From NCBI GenBank assembly GCA_024680445.1, contig JAILCJ010000115.1, positions 1 through 20,589 on the forward strand: a DNA stretch of 20,589 bases, in the 5' to 3' direction. The notes under the pieces were generated by a model. The model worked only from the letters and a program-made list of their open reading frames with translations. It did not search any database and was not told where the DNA came from. The DNA comes from Campylobacter sp. Its GTDB lineage: Bacteria > Campylobacterota > Campylobacteria > Campylobacterales > Campylobacteraceae. A program made the position numbers and the translations under genes. Positions within the stretch are counted from its first letter, which is position 1, and each line of letters opens with the position of its first letter. This document shows positions 15,472 through 20,589 of the stretch, one piece after another.

Positions 15472-15897
15472 TTAGTCTACTATTTCGACACCCATTGCTC
15501 GTGCTGAACCAGCGATGATCTTAGCAGCTTGTTCTTTATCTTTTGTGTTAAGATCAGCTATTTTTTTATCGACTATCTCAAGAACTTGAGCTTTTGTTAA
15601 TTTACCAACCTTATTTTTCAAAGGATTGTCAGCACCTTTTGTTATACCAGCTGCCTTTTTGATAAGGTCGGTTGCTGGTGGTTGTTTAGTGATAAATGTA
15701 AAACTTTTATCTGCATAAACTGTAATAACGACTGGGATATTAAAACCTGCCATATCTTTTGTTTTTTCGTTAAAAGCTTTACAAAACTCCATAATATTAA
15801 CGCCACGTTGACCAAGTGCTGGACCAACTGGTGGACTTGGATTTGCCTTAGCAGCTGCTATGTGCAATTTAATCTCGCCTACAACTTTTTTAGCCAT
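15472..15897 (-). CDS. rplK: 50S ribosomal protein L11 (uL11)
   Basis: A 141-residue protein, exactly the usual family length, that binds the GTPase-associated region of 23S rRNA together with L10-L12. The proline-rich segment [21 protein letters not shown] (a target region for thiopeptide antibiotics in other bacteria) is present and intact near residues 17-37. The C-terminal RNA-binding domain ends with [22 protein letters not shown] precedes the ATG. It begins 11 bases after nusG, consistent with a nusG-rplK-rplA operon. Confidence 0.97.
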   Translation of the reverse strand: MAKKVVGEIKLHIAAAKANPSPPVGPALGQRGVNIMEFCKAFNEKTKDMAGFNIPVVITVYADKSFTFITKQPPATDLIKKAAGITKGADNPLKNKVGKLTKAQVLEIVDKKIADLNTKDKEQAAKIIAGSARAMGVEIVD

Positions 15898-15908
15898 AAA
15901 CTTACTCC

Positions 15909-16439
15909 TTAAATAATCTTCTCAACTTGTGAATATAAAATTTCAACTGGTGTGCTTCTACCAAATATCGAAACATTTAGACGAAGTTTGCCATGAACCA
16001 TATCATACTCTTCAACGATACCTGTAAAGTTTGCAAAAGGACCTTCGGTAATTCGAACACTTTCGCCATCTTCAAAAAAGATTTTTGGCTTAGGTGCTGC
16101 ACGTTTTTCAACTTTCTCCAAAATAGTATTTATGTCTTTATCGCTAAGTGGCGAAGGTTTTTTTGATTCGCCGATGAATCTACCTACTTTTGGCAAAGAC
16201 TGAATTTTGTGCCAAAGTGCAGTATCTAAATCCAAATTTGCAAAGGCATAACCCGGATAAAGCGTCCTCTCGTTTATCTTTTGCTTTCCATTTTTAATCT
16301 CGATAACATCTTCTGTAGGAACAACAACTTCAAGAACTCGTGATCCCATATCATTATCTTTAGCGATGTTTTCTATCGCTTTTTTAACAGCCATCTCACT
16401 TCCAGCATAAGTCTGTATAGCATACCATTTATGTGCCAT
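15909..16439 (-). CDS. nusG: Transcription termination/antitermination factor NusG
   Basis: A 176-residue protein that binds RNA polymerase through its N-terminal NGN domain and modulates elongation, pausing, Rho termination and transcription-translation coupling. The NGN domain opens with [19 protein letters not shown], and the C-terminal KOW domain is at about 118-176 ([21 protein letters not shown]). The ATG lies 9 bases after the secE stop. The secE-nusG pairing is conserved across bacteria. Confidence 0.97.
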   Translation of the reverse strand: MAHKWYAIQTYAGSEMAVKKAIENIAKDNDMGSRVLEVVVPTEDVIEIKNGKQKINERTLYPGYAFANLDLDTALWHKIQSLPKVGRFIGESKKPSPLSDKDINTILEKVEKRAAPKPKIFFEDGESVRITEGPFANFTGIVEEYDMVHGKLRLNVSIFGRSTPVEILYSQVEKII

Positions 16440-16448
16440 ATCTCGTCC

Positions 16449-16628
16449 CTATATCAACTTAGAAAGTGAAAATGACATAATTGCATCAACTAAAGCTAAA
16501 AATAGTGATATAACAGCAACAACAATAAAAACGGTAATATAAGCATTTCTGACTTGCTCTTTTGTCGGGAATATTACCTTTAAAATTTCAAGTTTTGATA
16601 GCTTTAAATAACTAATTATTTTTTCCAT
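16449..16628 (-). CDS. secE: Preprotein translocase subunit SecE
   Basis: The small essential subunit of the SecYEG translocon. With the start at 16628 it has 59 residues: an amphipathic cytoplasmic helix (KLSKLEILKVIFPTKEQVR) followed by one transmembrane helix (about 30-52). This is the short single-span form found in most bacteria, not the three-span E. coli form. AAGGT lies 7 bases upstream. A longer frame reaches 16673, but its first 15 residues (GVRIPLALPLQG...) are tRNA-Trp sequence read as protein, so I exclude them. Confidence 0.95.
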   Translation of the reverse strand: MEKIISYLKLSKLEILKVIFPTKEQVRNAYITVFIVVAVISLFLALVDAIMSFSLSKLI

Positions 16629-16643
16629 TTTTTTACCTTGTAG

Positions 16644-16719
16644 TGGCAGGGCAAGAGGGATTCGAACCCCCAACCATCGGATTTGGAATCCGGCGCTCTA
16701 CCGTTGGAGCTATTGCCCT
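16644..16719 (-). tRNA. tRNA-Trp (anticodon CCA)
   Basis: A 76-base cloverleaf with acceptor AGGGCAA pairing to TTGCCCT, discriminator G and an encoded CCA end. The anticodon loop reads TTCCAAA, giving CCA. The T arm contains GGTTCGAATCC. The base pair at the top of the anticodon stem (27-43) appears to be a C-A mismatch. It sits between rpmG and secE, its usual place in Campylobacter and relatives. Confidence 0.95.
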
Positions 16720-16736
16720 AATGCTAATGACCTAAC

Positions 16737-16910
16737 TTAGCTTTTTAATTTGACTTCTTTATGAACTGTATGTTTTTTTAGTCTAGGGCAATATTTCTTA
16801 AGCTCTAACTTTTCAGTTGTTGTTTTAGCGTTTTTTGTAGTGGTGTAGTTGATATCACCAGACTCTGAACACTTAAGACCTATTTTTACTCTACTATTAT
16901 TTTTTGCCAT
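16737..16910 (-). CDS. rpmG: 50S ribosomal protein L33 (bL33)
   Basis: A 57-residue ribosomal protein read on the minus strand as [20 protein letters not shown] followed by [20 protein letters not shown] and [17 protein letters not shown]. The conserved L33 core ([22 protein letters not shown]) is unmistakable. The zinc-ribbon cysteines are incomplete: the first pair reads C14-S-E-S rather than CxxC, and only C41 remains of the second, so zinc binding is probably lost. AAAGGGAAATTT precedes the ATG. It lies between tuf and tRNA-Trp and is probably cotranscribed with them. Confidence 0.95.
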   Translation of the reverse strand: MAKNNSRVKIGLKCSESGDINYTTTKNAKTTTEKLELKKYCPRLKKHTVHKEVKLKS

Positions 16911-16923
16911 AAATTTCCCTTTT

Positions 16924-16945
16924 AAAGATGGGGATAAACCCCATC
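16924..16945 (-). terminator. Hairpin between tuf and rpmG
   Basis: GATGGGG (16927-16933) pairs perfectly with CCCCATC (16939-16945) across a 5-base loop. On the minus strand it is followed by only three T and then AAAAGG, part of the rpmG ribosome site. It may be a weak terminator that lowers rpmG and secE expression relative to tuf, or an mRNA-stabilising structure at the tuf 3' end. Confidence 0.6.
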
Positions 16946-16961
16946 AAATTTCAAATGCTAA

Positions 16962-18161
16962 TTAAGCTAAAATTTTAGATACAACGCCAGAACCGACTGT
17001 TCTACCGCCTTCACGAATAGCGAAGCGTGTACCTTCTTCAAGAGCAACTGGTGCTATAAGCTCAACTGAAATTTTAACATTATCACCAGGCATAACCATC
17101 TCTGTACCTTCTGGCAAAGCGATAGAACCTGTAACGTCAGTTGTTCTTACATAGAATTGTGGTCTATAATTGTTAAAGAAAGGAGTGTGGCGACCACCTT
17201 CGTCTTTTGTCAAGATATAAACTTCACCTTCAAATTTGGTGTGTGGAGTGATTGATTTAGGTTTAGCTATAACCATACCACGTTCAACTTCTTCTTTTTT
17301 AGTACCACGAAGCAATATACCAACGTTATCGCCAGCTTCACCTTGCTCCATTTCTTTTCTAAACATTTCAACGCCAGTTACTGTTGTAGTTTGAGTTGGT
17401 TTAATACCTACGATTTCGATAGTATCGCCTACTTTTACGACACCTTTTTCGATTCTACCTGTAACAACAGTACCACGACCTGAGATAGAGAAAACATCTT
17501 CGATAGGCATAAGAAGATCTTTATCTGTATCACGAGTTGGAGTTGGGATATAGCTATCAACAGCAGCCATAAGTTCCATGATTTTAGCTGACCATTCGCC
17601 TTCTTTACCAGCTTTTGCTTCTTCAAGAGCTTGAAGTGCTGAACCAGCGATAATAGGTGTATCGTCTCCCGGGAAATCATAAGCACTAAGCAATTCGCGA
17701 ATTTCCATTTCAACAAGTTCAAGAAGTTCTGCGTCATCAACCATATCAGCTTTATTCATAAATACAACTATATATGGAACACCAACTTGGCGAGATAGCA
17801 AAATGTGCTCTCTAGTTTGTGGCATAGGGCCATCAGCTGCGCTAACAACAAGTATAGCACCGTCCATTTGTGCAGCACCAGTAATCATGTTTTTAACATA
17901 GTCGGCGTGGCCTGGGCAGTCAACGTGTGCATAGTGGCGAGTATCTGTTTCATACTCTATGTGTGATGTTGCAATTGTGATACCACGTTCTTTTTCTTCT
18001 GGAGCATTATCGATATTATCATAATCTTTAAGCTCAGCAAGACCTTTGCGTGAAAGAACAGCAGAGATAGCAGCTGTTAGGGTAGTTTTACCATGGTCAA
18101 CGTGACCGATAGTACCAATATTTACGTGTGGCTTACTTCTGTTATATTTTTCTTTAGCCAT
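16962..18161 (-). CDS. tuf: Elongation factor Tu
   Basis: EF-Tu, a GTPase that delivers aminoacyl-tRNA to the ribosome; 399 residues. G-domain motifs are all intact: GHVDHGKTT (P-loop, about 19-27), the switch I region [22 protein letters not shown] (switch II), NKAD and GSAL. The C-terminal part ends [20 protein letters not shown]. Two ATG codons are adjacent; I choose the second (18161), 6 bases after GGAGG, giving the standard [12 protein letters not shown] start. It is preceded by four tRNA genes, an arrangement like E. coli thrU-tyrU-glyT-thrT-tufB. Confidence 0.98.
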   Translation of the reverse strand: MAKEKYNRSKPHVNIGTIGHVDHGKTTLTAAISAVLSRKGLAELKDYDNIDNAPEEKERGITIATSHIEYETDTRHYAHVDCPGHADYVKNMITGAAQMDGAILVVSAADGPMPQTREHILLSRQVGVPYIVVFMNKADMVDDAELLELVEMEIRELLSAYDFPGDDTPIIAGSALQALEEAKAGKEGEWSAKIMELMAAVDSYIPTPTRDTDKDLLMPIEDVFSISGRGTVVTGRIEKGVVKVGDTIEIVGIKPTQTTTVTGVEMFRKEMEQGEAGDNVGILLRGTKKEEVERGMVIAKPKSITPHTKFEGEVYILTKDEGGRHTPFFNNYRPQFYVRTTDVTGSIALPEGTEMVMPGDNVKISVELIAPVALEEGTRFAIREGGRTVGSGVVSKILA

Positions 18162-18222
18162 CATTTTCCTCCATTGATGATATGAATTCTGAACAAATTT
18201 GTATTGTAATGTTATGTTAAAC

Positions 18223-18297
<75 letters not shown>

Positions 18298-18416
18298 GTA
18301 TATAACGCTTGGCTTAGACATAAGATACAATACAAATCAACTTTTTGGATAATATAAACTTGAAGCAAAAATAAGCGAATCTTACAGCTCCCAGTTAAAA
18401 TATCCATTTCTTTGTT
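18298..18416. other. Spacer between tRNA-Gly and tRNA-Thr
   Basis: A 119-base spacer, longer than the other gaps in the tRNA cluster. No open reading frame or strong hairpin is visible. It is presumably processed out of the polycistronic transcript. On the minus strand it holds AT-rich segments, but no convincing extra promoter. Confidence 0.4.
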
Positions 18417-18493
18417 TGGAGCGGGAAACGGGACTCGAACCCGCGACCCTCAGCTTGGAAGGCTGATGCTCTAGCCAACTGAGCTACTCCCGC
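18417..18493 (-). tRNA. tRNA-Gly (anticodon TCC)
   Basis: A 77-base cloverleaf with acceptor GCGGGAG against TTCCCGC (one G-T pair) and an encoded CCA. The anticodon stem TCAGC/GCTGA closes the loop CTTCCAA, giving TCC. The T arm contains GGTTCGAGTCC. It corresponds to glyT in the E. coli tufB operon. Confidence 0.95.
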
Positions 18494-18503
18494 AAATAGC
18501 ACA

Positions 18504-18588
<85 letters not shown>

Positions 18589-18641
18589 CTGTTAAATATA
18601 TGCTTTTTTCGGTATTTCTGGTCAAACACTGTTTAAAAAAA

Positions 18642-18717
18642 TGGAGCTGGTGAACGGACTTGAACCGCCGACCCACTGCTTACAAGGCAGTAGCTCTACC
18701 AACTGAGCTACACCAGC
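18642..18717 (-). tRNA. tRNA-Thr (anticodon TGT)
   Basis: A 76-base cloverleaf with acceptor GCTGGTG pairing to CACCAGC and an encoded CCA. The anticodon stem ACTGC/GCAGT closes the loop CTTGTAA, giving TGT. It is the first gene of the operon, directly downstream of the strong promoter at 18743-18771. Confidence 0.96.
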
Positions 18718-18742
18718 ACCCTTTGTTTTTAGTGAAGTGGCA

Positions 18743-18771
18743 ATTATATCTCAAATAAATTTAAAAGTCAA
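18743..18771 (-). promoter_or_regulatory. Near-consensus sigma-70 promoter of the tRNA-tuf operon
   Basis: On the minus strand TTGACT (18766-18771) and TATAAT (18743-18748) are separated by exactly 17 bases. This is the best promoter in the window and unusual in having a true -35 box for an epsilonproteobacterium. Transcription should start about 18 to 20 bases before tRNA-Thr(TGT). Confidence 0.85.
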
Positions 18772-18830
18772 GCTTTTTAATAAAAAAAATATAAAAAATG
18801 AAAATTTAATATTTTTTAAAAATTTAAGTA

Positions 18831-18836
18831 TATAAT
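18831..18836 (+). promoter_or_regulatory. -10 element for the coiled-coil protein gene
   Basis: TATAAT lies 26 bases before the ATG at 18863, in a very AT-rich setting without a clear -35. The promoter is divergent from the tRNA-tuf promoter about 60 bases away. Confidence 0.55.
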
Positions 18837-18862
18837 AAGACAAAAATTTTAAAGGATTTAAT

Positions 18863-19111
18863 ATGCAATACCTACCTTGGGTTATTATTTTACTTCTCAT
18901 TTATGCTATTTACTTTCTTATCACCAGATACGAAAAACGAATAAATGTCATCACAAAAATGATAGAACAAAACACAGAAGCTATCTTGCAAAACAAAGAA
19001 ATGATAGAAAAAAATCGCTCGCTAATCGAACGAAATAAAAATAATATACAAAAAAATTCACAAGAGATTTCTACAAATTTAGAAAAAATAGAAACAAATT
19101 TAGAAGATTAA
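18863..19111 (+). CDS. Small membrane-anchored coiled-coil protein
   Basis: An 82-residue protein with one N-terminal transmembrane helix (about residues 5-21, VIILLLIYAIYFLI) followed by a charged helix (25-82). In the helix, asparagine and isoleucine/leucine recur every seven residues (IEQN..AILQN..MIEKN..LIERN..NIQKN), a heptad pattern typical of a coiled coil. AAAGGA precedes the ATG. The protein is unknown to me; it resembles small single-span helper or scaffold proteins. Its stop codon overlaps that of the convergent LapG-like gene in the palindrome TTAA, so the two transcription units meet without a terminator between them. Confidence 0.7.
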   Translation: MQYLPWVIILLLIYAIYFLITRYEKRINVITKMIEQNTEAILQNKEMIEKNRSLIERNKNNIQKNSQEISTNLEKIETNLED

Positions 19112-19740
19112 TTTTTCCAAAATTTTTCTTTTTTCTCTTTTTTTAACAAAGCTTCATATGAAGTCATTCTTATGTTAAGCTCTTTAAGATTTATGCCATC
19201 TTTTGCTATTTTATAATATTTGCCACTCGTTAGACAATAACTAGGTTCTAGATCGTATCGTGCTGATAAGGGTAAAACTCTAAAGCTAAGATTATCAAGA
19301 ATCAAAGGCTCACTTTTTAAATTTTTCCAAACCGCTAGCACCATATGATACCTACTAGTTTTTTTCTCTTTAACTATCAAAAGACATTGTCTATTTTTTA
19401 AACCCAAATCCTTTATGCTTTCTTTTTTTGTTATAGCATATTCTTCACAATCCCCACCAGCACTTCGTAAAAATTCTCCACGAGTACTCCAAATATCAAC
19501 ATTTGGCTTATAAAAATTATCATAGCGAGGCAAAATAGAATTTATATAATCATTTATAAGTTCTAGTTTTAACATAAAATCTTTTTCTTGAATTTGGTTC
19601 ATAAAATTTGCATAATGCAATAAGATATTTTTGCAACGCTCATCGCTTTTGCAAAGTTTTAAATTTTCGTCAGCAATAACAAAATTGCGTGCCCAAGCAG
19701 ACACGCAAAAAATAAAAAAACAAAGTAAAATTTTAGGCAT
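19108..19740 (-). CDS. lapG: LapG-type periplasmic cysteine protease
   Basis: A 210-residue protein of the bacterial transglutaminase-like cysteine protease family (LapG). It has a signal peptide ending SAWA, so it acts in the periplasm. The catalytic triad is visible: C98 in GGDCEEYAITK, H132 in RYHMVLAVW and D149 in LILDNLSF. The acidic residues D97, E99 and E100 beside the cysteine fit the calcium-binding area known from LapG enzymes. W84, ahead of the cysteine motif, is also typical. Known LapG enzymes cut the N-terminal anchor of giant RTX-type adhesins (LapA) and release biofilms; the membrane receptor LapD, when bound to cyclic-di-GMP, holds LapG back. Neither LapD nor an adhesin is in the window. 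The start overlaps the response regulator by 8 bases, so translation is probably coupled. Confidence 0.85.
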   Translation of the reverse strand: MPKILLCFFIFCVSAWARNFVIADENLKLCKSDERCKNILLHYANFMNQIQEKDFMLKLELINDYINSILPRYDNFYKPNVDIWSTRGEFLRSAGGDCEEYAITKKESIKDLGLKNRQCLLIVKEKKTSRYHMVLAVWKNLKSEPLILDNLSFRVLPLSARYDLEPSYCLTSGKYYKIAKDGINLKELNIRMTSYEALLKKEKKEKFWKN

Positions 19741-20359
19741 TTTTCATAGCAAGAACAAGACCCAAGCGATCTTTAACGCCCATTTTTTCATAAATTGAAG
19801 CCGTATGAGCTTTGACGGTTCGTACTGTTATACCAGAAAGTTCTGAAATTTGTTTATTACTCATACCTTTGGCTATAAAATTTGCAACCTCTTTTTCACG
19901 AGTGCTAAGATGTTCGAAAGCCTCTTTTGAAGCAGTATCAACGACTACACCAGCCGATAACTCACCTATCATAACTTGTATAAAATCTGGATATAACCAA
20001 ACATTGCCTTTATCTATTGTCTTTACAGCATCTTTTAAATGCACTTCTTGTTCGTGAGAGTTAGCATAACCTCTAATGCCGTGCGATAACAAAGCACGAC
20101 CCTGTGTAAATTTTGGTTCATTTGCCAAGGCTAAAATTTTTATACCACTAAATTCAGCAGTAATTTCATCAATAAAATTTATAATCCCAGCGTCTGGTGC
20201 ATCGACATCTACGCCGAGTATGACTTTGTTGATTTTTTCTTTATTTAGTGTATCAAAAAGTTTATCTTCATTATCAACAATAACTACTTTTGAATCTAGA
20301 TTATAATTTCCCCATAATGTTTTTAAAGAAATATTTCTAGTAAACAAAACTATCTTCAT
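19733..20359 (-). CDS. LuxR/NarL-type response regulator with atypical receiver
   Basis: A 208-residue DNA-binding regulator. The C-terminal LuxR/GerE helix-turn-helix (about 147-206) is canonical: LSTREKEVANFIAKGMSNKQ, then VRTVKAHTASIYEKMGV. The N-terminal receiver-like domain keeps a candidate phosphorylation aspartate (D51 in GVDVDAPDAG), but the acidic pair normally at the end of the first strand is missing (IVLFTRNIS) and the usual lysine before the last helix is replaced (GYANSHEQ). Phosphorylation may therefore be weak or absent. An upstream ATG at 20371 exists, but GGAGGG sits between it and the ATG at 20359, so I choose the latter. It overlaps the gene before it by 23 bases and lapG after it by 8, suggesting coordinated control of adhesin release. 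Confidence 0.85.
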   Translation of the reverse strand: MKIVLFTRNISLKTLWGNYNLDSKVVIVDNEDKLFDTLNKEKINKVILGVDVDAPDAGIINFIDEITAEFSGIKILALANEPKFTQGRALLSHGIRGYANSHEQEVHLKDAVKTIDKGNVWLYPDFIQVMIGELSAGVVVDTASKEAFEHLSTREKEVANFIAKGMSNKQISELSGITVRTVKAHTASIYEKMGVKDRLGLVLAMKNA

Positions 20360-20510
20360 CACACCCTCCATTTTGTAGATTTATTTTTTCATCATAAATC
20401 AAATGCCCATCCGCATAAACAAGCAATTCGCGATTAACAGCCACATTTGCTTGTGCGGTTTGATACATTAAACTTGATAAAAATGCTCCGATATCATCGT
20501 TTTTGTTAAA
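20337..20510 (-). CDS. 3' end of an unknown gene upstream of the response regulator
   Basis: An open frame on the minus strand gives at least 57 residues, FNKNDDIGAFLSSLMYQTAQ followed by ANVAVNRELLVYADGHLIYD and EKINLQNGGCDEDSFVY, ending in TAG at 20337-20339. It covers the start of the response regulator and carries that gene's ribosome site, so it looks like the preceding gene of a tightly overlapping operon. The frame is lost at 20510, where the inverted repeat begins: in that frame a TGA appears four codons further upstream. I do not recognise the peptide. It is truncated by the repeat, so the real N-terminus is missing from the window. Confidence 0.55.
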   Translation of the reverse strand, partial: FNKNDDIGAFLSSLMYQTAQANVAVNRELLVYADGHLIYDEKINLQNGGCDEDSFVY

Positions 20511-20589
20511 TTTAATGTATCAAACCGCACAAGCAAATGTGGCTGTTAATCGCGAATTGCTTGTTTATGCGGATGGGCATTTGATTTAT
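20394..20589. repeat. Perfect 79-bp inverted repeat with 38-base spacer
   Basis: Bases 20394-20472 are the exact reverse complement of 20511-20589, with no mismatch, around a spacer at 20473-20510. The right arm ends exactly at the window edge, so the repeat may continue. The left arm and spacer together form one reading frame, while the right arm is a backwards copy of the same coding sequence. That is the expected shape of a foldback chimera. Confidence 0.95.

Noticed and set aside
16629..16673. N-terminal extension of SecE
   Set aside because: It translates the 3' half of tRNA-Trp.
20394..20589. An invertible promoter or insertion-sequence terminal repeats
   Set aside because: The arms hold coding sequence, the spacer is only 38 bases and continues the reading frame, and no recombinase or transposase is present.

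Overview
The window looks like a piece of chromosome from a Campylobacter-type member of the Campylobacterota (Epsilonproteobacteria). It is AT-rich, with AAGGA-type ribosome binding sites, some TTG and GTG starts, and intergenic DNA crowded with the palindrome TCAAATTTGA. RpoB and RpoC are separate, slightly overlapping genes (they are fused in Helicobacter and Wolinella), and the tRNA-tuf-rpmG-tRNA-Trp-secE-nusG order is the one known from Campylobacter. Species cannot be named from the sequence alone.

Region 1 (1-4900) is accessory. Two repeat-rich gene-free stretches (1-590 and 2342-2765) carry related motifs in opposite orientation. They flank a small block: a secreted cysteine-rich Sel1/Hcp-like repeat protein on the minus strand and, divergently, two overlapping genes for small exported proteins that look like paralogues of each other. 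Then come a DoxX-family membrane protein and an exported phospholipase D-superfamily protein, both on the minus strand.

Region 2 (4921-18771) is one long minus-strand block of core gene-expression genes. Read in transcription order it holds a near-consensus sigma-70 promoter, tRNA-Thr(TGT), tRNA-Tyr(GTA), tRNA-Gly(TCC), tRNA-Thr(GGT), tuf, rpmG, tRNA-Trp(CCA), secE, nusG, rplK, rplA, rplJ, rplL, rpoB and rpoC, and ends at a strong intrinsic terminator. Internal control points can be read directly: a hairpin between tuf and rpmG, a hairpin between rplK and rplA, a probable L10 leader upstream of rplJ, and a perfect terminator-like hairpin between rplL and rpoB. These genes supply elongation factor, translocon, transcription elongation factor, ribosomal stalk and RNA polymerase.

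Region 3 (18830-20589) holds a small membrane-anchored coiled-coil protein on the plus strand. It converges with a minus-strand cluster in which all genes overlap: the 3' end of an unknown gene, a LuxR-type response regulator with an atypical receiver domain, and a LapG-type periplasmic cysteine protease. LapG enzymes cleave giant biofilm adhesins, so this cluster is the most interesting biology in the window. The last 196 bases form a perfect 79-bp inverted repeat around a 38-base spacer. Reading frames suggest a foldback (assembly or amplification) artefact at a contig edge rather than a natural palindrome.
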